This document shows, piece by piece, positions 17,315 through 25,168 of a DNA stretch of 64,000 nt. A program made the translations under genes and the position numbers. The DNA is from Sinomonas mesophila. GTDB taxonomy: Bacteria > Actinomycetota > Actinomycetes > Actinomycetales > Micrococcaceae. The stretch spans positions 252,585-316,584 of the forward strand of contig NZ_KV908323.1 of the NCBI RefSeq assembly GCF_001999765.1, given 5' to 3'. The notes under the pieces were generated by a model. It was not told the DNA's origin. It saw only the letters and a program-made list of their open reading frames with translations, and made no database searches. How positions within the stretch are numbered: the first letter of the stretch is position 1; each line of letters starts with the position of its first letter.

Positions 17315-18007
17315 GTGACGCAGACTGCGACCTCGGTACGCCCGGACGGAGATGCCATCTTCATCGCCCTACGCGATGAGATCCTCACAGGCATTCACCA
17401 GCCGGGCACCCCCATGCGTGAAGTGGCTCTGGCCCAGCGGTTCGGCGTCTCCCGGACACCGGTCCGGGAGGCGCTCTCCCGCCTGCAGCAAGAACGACTG
17501 CTCGAACGCATCGACCGCGGGCTCCGAGTGCCGGAGATCGACCCGCAGCAGGTCATCCAGATCTACGACATGCGCATCCTGCTCGAACAAGAAGCTGCGG
17601 CTCAGGCCGCCCGAGCCCGCCAATTCACCGACCTCATTCGTCTGGATGCTTTGGTAGAGCGCGACCGTGCCCTCGTCGACCCGGACGACCACGCCCGGAT
17701 CACCACCAATCTGGAGTTCCACGCCGCAGTGTGGGCATGCACCCACAATCGCGTGCTGCAAGACCTGCTCGAACGGCTGTCCACCCACCTCATCCACGCT
17801 CCCAGATCCACTCTCTCAACCGAGGGCCGATGGGAGGCTGCTCTGGACGAGCACGAGCGGCTCGTGCGTGCAATAGAAGACCAGGACGAGCAGGCCGCGC
17901 GCACCATCGCCCGCGAGCACATGGAGACCGCCCGCCGGCTTCGGCTTCAACTCCTCCGCCAGAGCGCCCTCCAGCAGCCGCCTGCTGATTCTCACCGCTC
18001 CCGCTAA
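17315..18007 (+). CDS. GntR-family regulator of the second TTT/flavoprotein cluster
   Basis: The 230-residue protein has a winged helix-turn-helix (residues ~15-75, with LAQRFGVSRTPVREALSRLQ) and a helical FCD effector domain with the His-containing pattern NLEFHAAVWACTHN and a later DEHERLV. The GTG start has AAGGGGA upstream. It follows the flavoprotein gene by 52 bp in the same direction. Paired TGTATACA-type sites in the divergent promoter suggest it represses both operons until its carboxylate ligand binds (inference). Confidence 0.9.
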   Translation: MTQTATSVRPDGDAIFIALRDEILTGIHQPGTPMREVALAQRFGVSRTPVREALSRLQQERLLERIDRGLRVPEIDPQQVIQIYDMRILLEQEAAAQAARARQFTDLIRLDALVERDRALVDPDDHARITTNLEFHAAVWACTHNRVLQDLLERLSTHLIHAPRSTLSTEGRWEAALDEHERLVRAIEDQDEQAARTIAREHMETARRLRLQLLRQSALQQPPADSHRSR

Positions 18008-18228
18008 CGGCCGAGCTGCCCCTACAACTCCGATTCCTCGGATGCTTGGGGCCGCACTTGTCGCTGGCGGCCCAGCTTAGGTTCGCTGAGCGGACGGCGG
18101 AGCGGCTGGCCGAGGCCGAGACCATGCTCGACTGTCCGTTCAGGCACCCCGAGGCCCTGGCCGGGGCACGCGCCGACGTGGAACGCGTCGACGAGGCAGC
18201 GCTCGCGTGTGCGGCCCGGCGGGCCAGG
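18008..18228 (+). other. Junction region with decayed helicase-tail copy
   Basis: Positions 18085-18196 resemble 11796-11930, encoding ERTAERLAEAE and MLDCPFRHPEAL, with a 21-bp deletion relative to the first copy and more substitutions. It runs directly into the duplicated DUF1622 3' end. There is no start codon or complete gene. Confidence 0.55.
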
Positions 18229-18478
18229 CTATGCTTCGGCCGCGGCGGGGGTGGCCTCGGACTTCTTCTGCCACGGCCACCGCCCCGTGATCTCCAGCTC
18301 GAGGGAGAAGCTGAGGAAGGTGCGGATCAGCACGATGAGGGCGAGCACGATGACCGAGTCGAAGGACGGGACGACCGCCACGGTGCGGACGATGTCGGCC
18401 CCGACCAGCAACTCGAGGCCCAACAGGATCGAGCGGCCGAGCTGTCGCCTGAAGCGCGGATAGGTCTCCGGGTCCCGG
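18197..18478. repeat. Right direct repeat flanking the second TTT island
   Basis: Partner of 11361-11646 in the same orientation; 18265-18478 is the near-identical part. This copy is the original, since it lies within a complete DUF1622 gene. Confidence 0.85.
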
Positions 18479-18597
18479 TTGCGCACATACCGGACCGCGG
18501 CCGCCGCGGCGCTGATCACTGCCCCGACGACGATGACGACGACGCCCGCCGCATCGAGGAACTCGGCCGCGATCTCGATCAGGGGCTTGAACTCCAC
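18229..18597 (-). CDS. DUF1622 family membrane protein
   Basis: The 122-residue protein (GTG start VEFKPLIEIAAEF) has three hydrophobic segments: residues ~15-35 (AAGVVVIVVGAVISAAAAA), ~55-75 (LGLELLVGADIVRTV) and ~80-100 (VIVLALIVLIRTFLSFSLELEI). The internal RRQLGRSILLGLELLVGADII-type block is the family hallmark; function is unknown. It is divergent from the MerR gene at 18768 and may share its promoter region, so it could be the MerR target. Its 3' part is duplicated at 11397-11646. Confidence 0.85.
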   Translation of the reverse strand: MEFKPLIEIAAEFLDAAGVVVIVVGAVISAAAAAVRYVRNRDPETYPRFRRQLGRSILLGLELLVGADIVRTVAVVPSFDSVIVLALIVLIRTFLSFSLELEITGRWPWQKKSEATPAAAEA

Positions 18598-18705
18598 TGC
18601 GTCCCGCCTTCCGCGTGCTGCCGTTCGCCGGTCTGCGCTGCCTCTAGGCAAGCACGGCTGCCCCTCGTCCGGGATGGGACGCGCGGCACGATGTCCTCGT
18701 TCCCC

Positions 18706-18736
18706 TTGACCTTGACGCTGCGTCAACTTCTACGCT
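18706..18736 (+). promoter_or_regulatory. MerR-type promoter with 19-bp spacer and dyad operator
   Basis: A -35 element TTGACC (18706-18711) and -10 element TACGCT (18731-18736) are 19 bp apart, the overlong spacing typical of MerR-controlled promoters. The spacer holds the perfect dyad TTGACG-CTG-CGTCAA (18712-18726). The MerR gene starts 31 bp downstream, so autoregulation is likely. Confidence 0.75.
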
Positions 18737-18767
18737 CGAAGAGCACACGGAACGACAAGGGGGAGCG

Positions 18768-19523
18768 GTGGACTGGAGCATCCAGGACGTCGCCCGGCTG
18801 GCGGGCACGACGAGCCGGGCACTGCGGCACTACGGCAGCATCGGGCTGCTCGAGCCGAGCCGGGTCGGCAGCAACGGCTACCGCTACTACGACGCGGCCG
18901 CGCTCGTGCGGCTCCAGCGCATCCTCCTGCTGCGCCAGCTCGGCCTCGGCCTAGACGAGATCGCCCGGGCCCTCGCGGACGACGGCGACCCCGCCGCCGC
19001 CCTGCGCCGTCACCTCGCGCGGCTCGACGCCGAGCGGGAGCGGCTCGCGCGGCAGGCCCGTGCCGTGGAGCGAACCATCGCCGCACTCGAGACGGGAGGG
19101 CCACTCATGGCCGAGGACATGTTCGACGGATTCGACCACACCCAGTACCGGGAGGAGGTCGTTCAGCGCTGGGGCAAGCAGGCCTACGCGGACTCCGACG
19201 CGTGGTGGCGCGGCCTCAGCGACGAGCAGCGCCGCGACTGGAAGGCCCTCTCGCAGCGGCTCGGCGAGGACTGGATCGCCGCGGCGGGGGCGGGGGAGGC
19301 GCCCGACGGCGAGGCCGCCCAGGCGCTCGCGGCCCGCCACGTGCGCTGGCTCGGCGGCATCCCGGGCACGCCGGGCTACCCCGACGGACCCTCGAAGGAG
19401 TACGTCCTGGGCCTGTCCGAGATGTACGTCGCGGACCCGCGCTTCGCCAGGAACTACGGCGGCGAGACGGGGGCGGCCTTCGTGAGGGATGCCCTGCGGA
19501 TCTACGCGGAGCGGGAGCTCTGA
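18768..19523 (+). CDS. MerR-family regulator with TipAS antibiotic-recognition domain
   Basis: The 251-residue protein has an N-terminal MerR helix-turn-helix (DVARLAGTTSRALRHYGSIGLL), a wing (RVGSNGYRYYD), a dimerising coiled coil (~residues 85-110) and a C-terminal TipAS domain (~115-245) with FDHTQYREEVVQRWG and a conserved MYVADPRFARNY end. TipAS domains bind thiopeptides and other drugs. The start is GTG after GGGGGAG. A MerR-type promoter with dyad lies just upstream. Targets are not encoded next to it apart from the divergent DUF1622 gene. Confidence 0.93.
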   Translation: MDWSIQDVARLAGTTSRALRHYGSIGLLEPSRVGSNGYRYYDAAALVRLQRILLLRQLGLGLDEIARALADDGDPAAALRRHLARLDAERERLARQARAVERTIAALETGGPLMAEDMFDGFDHTQYREEVVQRWGKQAYADSDAWWRGLSDEQRRDWKALSQRLGEDWIAAAGAGEAPDGEAAQALAARHVRWLGGIPGTPGYPDGPSKEYVLGLSEMYVADPRFARNYGGETGAAFVRDALRIYAEREL

Positions 19524-19567
19524 GCGCCCGGCGGGTCTACGCTGGAGATGCTTGAGAAGCGTGCAAA

Positions 19568-19593
19568 CGACGGCGGGCAACCACCCGCCGTCG
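19568..19593. terminator. Hairpin after the MerR gene
   Basis: Perfect 10-bp stem CGACGGCGGG with complement and a six-base loop, 45 bp after the stop. The stem carries the recurrent CGACGGCGG word discussed in the findings. Confidence 0.7.
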
Positions 19594-19616
19594 CGCACTT
19601 CAACACCCCACAACCC

Positions 19617-19773
19617 GGGGTCACCTCCCAACGTTGCGGGGTCACCTCTCAGCGTTGCGGAGCCAACGTCCTGACGATGGCCCCGGATCCCAGGGAGGCG
19701 ACCCCGGATCCCAGGGAGCTGACTCCGGATCGCAGGGAGGTGACCCCGGAAGGCAGGGACCTGACCCCGCAAC
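19617..19773. repeat. 21-bp GGGGTCA repeat array R1
   Basis: Units of 21 bp with core GGGGTCACCTCCC: two good and one degenerate forward unit (19617-19679), then four to five units in reverse complement (GGGAGGTGACCCC form) to 19773. It fills the convergent gap between the MerR gene and the D-threonine-aldolase-like gene. Confidence 0.9.
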
Positions 19774-19789
19774 GGGGAGGGGAAGCCGG

Positions 19790-20890
19790 CTACTTGTTCC
19801 GCCCGCGGGCGGCCACGCGCCACCGGCCCACGACCTCTCCGCCGCTGACGACGGCGACGTCGTCCACGAGGTTCACCGCGACGCACACGTGGTTCGGGAT
19901 GACCCGGACGCGCTCGCCGAGCGCGGGCAGGTCGGCGCCGTCGGGGAAGACGACTGTCGCGTGGTGCTCCGACAGCGCGGTGATGAGGGCCTCGGGATGG
20001 TCCGCGAGGCGCCCGAACCCCGTCGCCCAGGCGGGCCGGTCGCCGCCGATCACCTTGCTGCCCGCGTCGATGACGATGCGACGGGGGACCTCGCCCTCGC
20101 CCTCGTGCCGGCTCACGACGGTCGCGGCGATGGTCAGCGCGATGTCCTCGGGTTCGCAGCGTCCGAGCTCGAGCTGCTGCGCGTCGCCGAAGACGTAGAC
20201 GCCCGGGCGAACCTCGGTCGTCGCGCCGGACTCGGTCAGCAGCGCGCTCGGCGTGGACCCGCCGCTCACGCGCGTCACGTCGAAGCCCGCACCCGCGAGG
20301 GCCCCGGCGGCCTCGGCGAGGGCGCGCTGCTCCTGGCCCGCGGCCTCGACGGGCATCCCCGGCGCGTACGACTGCCCCGGGAAGGTGAAGACCCCGGCGA
20401 CCCGAAGCCCCGCCCCGGCTGCGGCCCGCGCGACCTCAGCCGCCCGCCCGGGGAGGACGCCGCTGCGGTGGTGGCCGCTGTCGACCTCGACGAGCACCTC
20501 GATCCGCCCCGCGGCGTCCCCGAGCGCCGCGCCCATCGCCGCCGCGGCTTCGACGGAGTCGGTGCCCACGGAAACTCTGGCCCGCTCGCTCAGCGCCCGC
20601 AGCCGCTCCGCCTGCCGCGGCCCGACCCACAGCGGGTACGCGATGAACAGGTCCGCGACCCCGTGCTCGGCGAACACCTCCGCCTCGCCGATCGTCGCGA
20701 CCGTGAGCCCCACCGCCCCGGCCTCGAGCTGCAGCGCCGCGATCTCGGGGATCTTGTGGGTCTTCGCGTGCGGGCGCAGCGCGAGGCCCTTCGCCCGCAC
20801 GGCCTCGGCCATCCGCGTGACGTTCCGCTGCAGGACGTCCCTGTCCACCATGATCTCGGGCGTGTCGATGTCGTCAGGGACGGTGTTCAT
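19790..20890 (-). CDS. D-threonine aldolase/alanine racemase-fold PLP enzyme
   Basis: The 366-residue protein has the fold-III PLP lysine in RPHAKTHK (about residue 46) and a C-terminal beta domain carrying the metal-binding His-x-Cys of D-threonine aldolases in PNHVCVAVNL. Glycine-rich SGGSTPSAL binds the PLP phosphate. Members cleave D-3-hydroxyamino acids or dehydrate D-serine, with a divalent metal. GAGGAG lies before the ATG. A -10-like TAGGCT occurs at 20924-20929. The gene is monocistronic and its stop abuts repeat array R1. Confidence 0.87.
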   Translation of the reverse strand: MNTVPDDIDTPEIMVDRDVLQRNVTRMAEAVRAKGLALRPHAKTHKIPEIAALQLEAGAVGLTVATIGEAEVFAEHGVADLFIAYPLWVGPRQAERLRALSERARVSVGTDSVEAAAAMGAALGDAAGRIEVLVEVDSGHHRSGVLPGRAAEVARAAAGAGLRVAGVFTFPGQSYAPGMPVEAAGQEQRALAEAAGALAGAGFDVTRVSGGSTPSALLTESGATTEVRPGVYVFGDAQQLELGRCEPEDIALTIAATVVSRHEGEGEVPRRIVIDAGSKVIGGDRPAWATGFGRLADHPEALITALSEHHATVVFPDGADLPALGERVRVIPNHVCVAVNLVDDVAVVSGGEVVGRWRVAARGRNK

Positions 20891-20969
20891 GGGGCACTCC
20901 TCGCAGGTCCGGGTAGAACCCCAGCCTAGGTGGGCGCACGACGGCGGGTGCGCGCCCGGCGTCGTGCGC

Positions 20970-22298
20970 TCACCGTTCCGGCGACTCGGCGACGTCCTCG
21001 TTCAAGGCCTCGACGCCCCCGCCATCCTGCAGGGCCCTGTCCAGCGGGTGGGCGAGTTCGTCCGAGGGCATGCGCGCGGCGACGATCGCGACGAGCGCCA
21101 TGATCGGGCACACCCCGCCGGCCACGACGAAGATGAGCCACAGCGGCAGCACCTCCGCGAGCGGGCCGGCGAGGGCCATCGAGACGGGCATGAACGCGAG
21201 CGAGACGAAGAAGTCCAAGCTCGAGACGCGCCCGAGCAGGTGCGGCGGCACGCGCCGCTGCAGGAGCGTTCCCCAGATGACCGTGCCGAAGGACCAGCTT
21301 GCGCCGAGCACCGCGAGCGCGCCAGCGAGCTGCCAGAACGCGTCCATGAGCCCCACGAACACGAGGGGGATCGACCCCACGCCCCACACGGCGACCATGA
21401 GCGTGAGGTAGCGGCGCGGGAGCCGGAACGACGCCGTCACGAGGGAGGCTGCCGCGCTCGCGACCCCCATCGTCGCGAGCGCGAGGCCGAAAACGGCCGA
21501 GTCTCCGCCGAGCTGGTCCCGCACCACGAACGGCAGCAGCACCTCGATCGGCCCCATCATGAACAGCACCGAGAAGCACGCCCACAGGAGCGTCCACAGG
21601 AGCCACGGGGTCCGGACGGTGTACGCGATGCCCTCGCGCAGCTCGTGGAGGATGGAAGGGCGCGCGACGGCGATGGGGCCGCCGTCCGCGGCCGGCTCGC
21701 CGTCGGGTGCGGGCCTGGACAGGAAGTTCAGGGCGATGAACGCGATGACGTGGCACGCCGCGACGCCCGCGACGGCGTGCGGGGGCGAGAGCGCCGCGAC
21801 CACGAGGCCCGCGGCGGCCGGTCCCGCGGCCTGCTGCAGCATCGGGCGCAGGGTGCCCTCCATGCCGTTCGCGGCGAGGAGGTCCTCGGGCGGGAGGATG
21901 CGCGGCAGGATCGCCGAGTAGGCCGGGAAGAAGAACGCCGCGCCGACGCCGAGCGCGAACGCCGCGACCGCGATGTGCCAGATCGCGAGCCAGCCGAGCG
22001 CGGCGAGGACGGCGACGGTGCCGACGGAGGCGAGGTTCACGGCCTCGACGGCGATGATGAGCCGCCGCTGCGGGATCCTGTCGGCCGCGACGCCGCCGGC
22101 GAGGACGAAGGCGGTGAGCCCAACGCTCATCGACGCGGCCACGAGGGACAGCTCGAGCGGCCCTCCGTCCAGGGCGAGGACCTGGTAGACCATCGCAACG
22201 GCCCACATGCCCGAGCCGAAGATGCTCACGGCCAAGGCGGCGATGAGGACCCGATACTCCCGGTGCGCGAAGGGGCGGAAAGCGCGAGGTGCGGCCAC
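20970..22298 (-). CDS. MFS exporter, EntS-like
   Basis: The 442-residue, 12-segment protein begins FRPFAHREYRVLIAALAVSIFGSGMWAVAM, matching the start of the EntS/siderophore-exporter-like MFS family, and has GGVAADRIPQRRLI between segments 2 and 3. It has a hydrophilic central loop and an acidic tail. The GTG start is supported by a leaderless promoter. No siderophore genes are nearby, so the substrate is unknown. Confidence 0.85.
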   Translation of the reverse strand: MAAPRAFRPFAHREYRVLIAALAVSIFGSGMWAVAMVYQVLALDGGPLELSLVAASMSVGLTAFVLAGGVAADRIPQRRLIIAVEAVNLASVGTVAVLAALGWLAIWHIAVAAFALGVGAAFFFPAYSAILPRILPPEDLLAANGMEGTLRPMLQQAAGPAAAGLVVAALSPPHAVAGVAACHVIAFIALNFLSRPAPDGEPAADGGPIAVARPSILHELREGIAYTVRTPWLLWTLLWACFSVLFMMGPIEVLLPFVVRDQLGGDSAVFGLALATMGVASAAASLVTASFRLPRRYLTLMVAVWGVGSIPLVFVGLMDAFWQLAGALAVLGASWSFGTVIWGTLLQRRVPPHLLGRVSSLDFFVSLAFMPVSMALAGPLAEVLPLWLIFVVAGGVCPIMALVAIVAARMPSDELAHPLDRALQDGGGVEALNEDVAESPER

Positions 22299-22304
22299 CC
22301 GTCA

Positions 22305-22310
22305 AGTCTA
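22305..22310 (-). promoter_or_regulatory. Leaderless -10 element of the EntS-like gene
   Basis: TAGACT ends six bases before the GTG start, so transcription should begin at or next to the start codon. Confidence 0.55.
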
Positions 22311-22431
22311 GGACCGCCGTCGTGCGACCCGCCCGGGGCCGCGAAACACAGAGGACACCTTCTGTCCGCACGTCCGCCGAGGACCGGCCCACCCCGCCGC
22401 CCGAGCCCTGACACATGTCCGAGGCCGTGCG

Positions 22432-22437
22432 TAGGCT
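22432..22437 (+). promoter_or_regulatory. Leaderless -10 element of the VOC gene
   Basis: TAGGCT followed by GGGGCCC and the ATG at 22445. This favours 22445 over the in-frame ATG at 22415. Confidence 0.55.
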
Positions 22438-22444
22438 GGGGCCC

Positions 22445-22819
22445 ATGCGGATCAAGATGTGCTCCCTTCACGTGACCGACCCGGCCGCCGCGCACGCCTT
22501 CTACACCGGCACGCTCGGCTTCGACACCCTCCTGGCGATGCCGGAGGCGAACCTCTTCATTGTGACCTCGCCGGATTCCGGCGGCGTCGGGCTGCTGCTC
22601 GAGCCGAGCGACAACCCGATCGGCGAGTCGTACCGCAAGGGCGTGTACGACGCCGGCCTCCCGGCGATCGTGCTCGGCTCGCCGGACGTGCGGGCGGACT
22701 ACGAGCGGCTCAGCGCCGCGGGCGTCGGCTTCCGCGGGGAGCCCACCGAGGACCCGTCCGGTCTGTCCGCGGTCTTCGACGACGGCCACGGCAACCTCAT
22801 CCAGCTCCACCAGGACTGA
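22445..22819 (+). CDS. VOC-family (glyoxalase-like) protein
   Basis: The 124-residue single-domain protein has the paired beta-alpha-beta-beta-beta modules of the vicinal oxygen chelate superfamily: HVTDPAAAHAFYTGTLGF at the N-terminus, SPDSGGVGLLLEP, and DDGHGNLIQLHQD at the C-terminus, which supplies typical metal or substrate residues. Members isomerise, cleave dioxygen or bind drugs; the specific activity cannot be assigned. It is monocistronic, and the hairpin-forming repeat at 22833-22879 follows at once. Confidence 0.85.
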   Translation: MRIKMCSLHVTDPAAAHAFYTGTLGFDTLLAMPEANLFIVTSPDSGGVGLLLEPSDNPIGESYRKGVYDAGLPAIVLGSPDVRADYERLSAAGVGFRGEPTEDPSGLSAVFDDGHGNLIQLHQD

Positions 22820-22832
22820 CCGCTCACGGCAG

Positions 22833-22968
22833 GGGACGTGACCCCTCAATCAAACCTTCCGGTTGAGGGGTCACATCCCGTGCGTTGAGTGGCCACTTAT
22901 GAGTCTTGCGGGGTCACGTCCCTGCGTTGCGGGGTCACCTTCCAACGATGCGGGGTCAGTTCCTACCG
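22833..22968. repeat. 21-bp GGGGTCA repeat array R2 with long hairpin
   Basis: A reverse unit (22833-22849) and a forward unit (22863-22879) make a 17-bp stem with one mismatch around a 13-base loop. Degenerate and good forward units follow to 22968, the last overlapping the stop codon of the convergent MFS gene. The hairpin can act as a terminator for the VOC gene. Confidence 0.85.
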
Positions 22969-24471
22969 CCGCGCCGTCGCGAGCCTGAGCCTCCAGGCCC
23001 GGGGCGCCGCCGCGACGAGCAGGCCCACGACCGCGACCGCCGTGCTCAGCGCGAGCCCGGGGAGGAAGACGGTGAGCATCGCCGCCGCGTCAGCGACCCC
23101 TGCCCCGCCTCCGACAGAACCCCCGCCGTCCGCGGCGTGCCCGCCGGCGGCGACGATCGCCGTCGTCACCGCGAGGACGAGCGCCGCGCCGACCTGCGTG
23201 CTGGTCTGGATGAGCCCGGCCGCGAGGCCCTGCTCGGAGTCGTGGATGCCGGCGGTCGCCTGGACGTTGATCGCCGGGAACCCGAGGGCGAACCCGACGC
23301 CGAGCAGCAGCACCGAGGGCAGGATGTCCACGACGTAATTCGGCGAGGTGTCGATCTGCAGGAACCACAGGTATCCCGCGGAGAGCGAGATCAGGCCCGT
23401 GATGATGAGCCGCGTCGCGCCGAAGCGGTCGATGAGCCGCCCCGCGAAGGGCGCAGAGCTGGCCACCATGAGCCCTGCCGGGAGGAGCGCGAGGGCCATC
23501 GCGAGCGGTGCCCAGCCGAGAACCGACTGCAGGTACAGCGTCACGATGAACTGGAAGCTCAGGTACGAGCCGAACAGGGCCACGGCGGCGATGTTCGCCC
23601 GCGCGACCCAGCCCTCGCGCAGGATCCCGAACCGGATGAGCGGGTGCCGCACCCGCGACTCGATCACCGCGAACGCCGCGAGCACGGCTGCGGAGAGCGC
23701 GAAGCCGCCGATCGTCTGCGGAGACGACCACCCGGCGTCGGGCGCCGAGACGACGGTGAAGACGAGCCCGAGCATGCCGAGCGCGAGGGTGACGGCGCCC
23801 CAGACGTCGTGCCCGCCATCGGCCGCGGGCTTGTCCCGCGGGATGTAGCGCAGGCCGAGGACGATCGCGGCGACGGCGATCGGCACGGAGAAGAGGAAGG
23901 TCCAGCGCCAGGAGAGCGCGGTCATGAGCCCGCCGACGACGAGCCCTAGCGAGAAGCCCGAGGCGCCGAAGGTCGTGTAGATCGAGATGGCGCGGTTGCG
24001 CTCGCGGCCCTCGGCGAACGTCGTGGTGATGATCGAGAAGCCGGTCGGCGCGGTGAACGCCGCCGCGAGGCCCTTGACGAAGCGCGTCGCGATGAGCAGC
24101 GCCGGGTCGCTCACGAGCCCGCCGAGCAGGGACGCCGCGGCGAAGACCGTGAGCGCGATGAGGAAGATCCGGCGGCGGCCGAGCAGGTCCGCGAGCCGCC
24201 CGCCGAGCATGAGCAGGGAGCCGTAGCCGAGCACGTAGCCGGACACGATCCACTGCAGCGCGCCCGTGCCGAGGCCGAGCTCGTGGCCGATCGATGGCAG
24301 GGCCACGCCGACCATCGAGACGTCGAGCCCGTCGAGCGCGAGGACCACGCAGAGGGTGGTCAGGAGGAGCCACTGCGCGCGGCTCCAGCGCACGACGGCG
24401 CCAGGCCGGGTCGAGCTTCCGGCGGTGGGAGTGGGTGGGAGTGCAGTCAGGGACGAGAGATCCTGTGCCAT
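22963..24471 (-). CDS. DHA2-type MFS drug exporter (14 segments)
   Basis: The 502-residue protein has 14 predicted membrane segments, the motif GGRLADLLGRRRIF after segment 2, LDGLDVSMVGVALPSI in segment 1 (motif D1-like) and GASGFSLGLVVGGLM (antiporter motif C-like) in segment 5. This fits proton-coupled multidrug exporters of the EmrB/QacA group. It is divergent from a MarR gene 87 bp away, which probably represses it. The last codons and stop lie in repeat array R2. Confidence 0.92.
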   Translation of the reverse strand: MAQDLSSLTALPPTPTAGSSTRPGAVVRWSRAQWLLLTTLCVVLALDGLDVSMVGVALPSIGHELGLGTGALQWIVSGYVLGYGSLLMLGGRLADLLGRRRIFLIALTVFAAASLLGGLVSDPALLIATRFVKGLAAAFTAPTGFSIITTTFAEGRERNRAISIYTTFGASGFSLGLVVGGLMTALSWRWTFLFSVPIAVAAIVLGLRYIPRDKPAADGGHDVWGAVTLALGMLGLVFTVVSAPDAGWSSPQTIGGFALSAAVLAAFAVIESRVRHPLIRFGILREGWVARANIAAVALFGSYLSFQFIVTLYLQSVLGWAPLAMALALLPAGLMVASSAPFAGRLIDRFGATRLIITGLISLSAGYLWFLQIDTSPNYVVDILPSVLLLGVGFALGFPAINVQATAGIHDSEQGLAAGLIQTSTQVGAALVLAVTTAIVAAGGHAADGGGSVGGGAGVADAAAMLTVFLPGLALSTAVAVVGLLVAAAPRAWRLRLATARR

Positions 24472-24493
24472 GCCGACGACAATACATGACGCA

Positions 24494-24504
24494 TCATTGA
24501 ATGA
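24494..24504. promoter_or_regulatory. Candidate MarR operator
   Basis: TCATTGAATGA is a perfect inverted repeat in the 87-bp gap between the exporter and marR-like genes. The surrounding sequence is unusually A/T-rich for this genome. Confidence 0.45.
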
Positions 24505-24545
24505 CCAAGAAAAAGATGACATGGAAAAATATTCCGCTGTCTTGG

Positions 24546-24551
24546 TACACT
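24546..24551 (+). promoter_or_regulatory. Leaderless -10 element of the MarR gene
   Basis: TACACT, then a seven-base spacer GGGGGGC and the ATG at 24559. Confidence 0.55.
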
Positions 24552-24558
24552 GGGGGGC

Positions 24559-24939
24559 ATGTCCACGGAGGCCAGGCCCGAGATCATCGACCAATGGCGC
24601 GCGCTGCAGTGCGTGTACCTCAAGACGTCGAATGCGCTGGACCGAGAGCTCTCGGCCCAGCATGGGATCGGGCTCAACGAGTTCGAGACCCTCGACCTGC
24701 TCTCGGAGCGCAGCGAGGAGGGCTGCCGGATGAAGGACCTCACGGCGGTCTCGCCCATGACCCAGAGCGCGCTGTCCAAGATCGTCGACCGGCTCGAGAA
24801 GGCCGGCTACGTCACGCGCGCGGCGTGCGCGGACGATCGTCGCTCGCTCTACGTCGGGCTCACCGAGGCCGGCTGCGCCGTGCACGCCAAGGCCGCGGCG
24901 CTGCACCGCGAGCTCCTCGAGGCGAACCTGGCCGGCTGA
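24559..24939 (+). CDS. MarR-family transcriptional regulator
   Basis: The 126-residue protein is a short MarR with the winged helix at residues ~30-95: FETLDLLSERSEEGCRMKDLTAVSPMTQSALSKIVDRLEKAGYV and the wing CADDRRSLYVGLTEAG (both quoted as adjoining blocks). MarR proteins dimerise and release DNA on binding phenolic or drug ligands. It is divergent from the DHA2-type exporter, so it likely controls that gene and itself. Array R3 begins 12 bp after its stop. Confidence 0.92.
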   Translation: MSTEARPEIIDQWRALQCVYLKTSNALDRELSAQHGIGLNEFETLDLLSERSEEGCRMKDLTAVSPMTQSALSKIVDRLEKAGYVTRAACADDRRSLYVGLTEAGCAVHAKAAALHRELLEANLAG

Positions 24940-24950
24940 GCCCAGGGCCC

Positions 24951-25155
24951 GGGGTCACCTCCCAACGTTGCGGGGTCACCTCCCAACGTTGCGGGGTCAT
25001 GTCTCAACCTTGCGGGGTCATGTCTCAAGGATGCGGAGGCTATGTCCTGAGGATGTTGGGCGCCGCCTGTGCCGGCATCTCCTGCACAGGTGACCCCGCA
25101 ACGCAGGGAGGTGACCCCGCAACGCAGGGAGGTGACCCCGCAACGCCCTGGGGTC
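24951..25155. repeat. 21-bp GGGGTCA repeat array R3
   Basis: Five contiguous forward units (24951-25055, the last degenerate), a central non-repeat segment of about 31 bp (25056-25086), then three reverse-complement units ending near 25155. The first two forward units are identical. The array fills the gap between convergent marR-like and DUF5997 genes and gives a potential large stem-loop. Confidence 0.93.
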
Positions 25156-25168
25156 GGATGGGGCCGGC

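Noticed and set aside
20253-22475. 740-residue plus-strand frame
   Set aside because: Composition is Arg/Asp/Pro-rich with no domain; it is antisense to the EntS-like and D-threonine-aldolase-like genes.
24951-25155. 21-bp arrays considered as CRISPR
   Set aside because: Units are contiguous with no unique 30-40 bp spacers, switch orientation within an array, and have no cas genes nearby.
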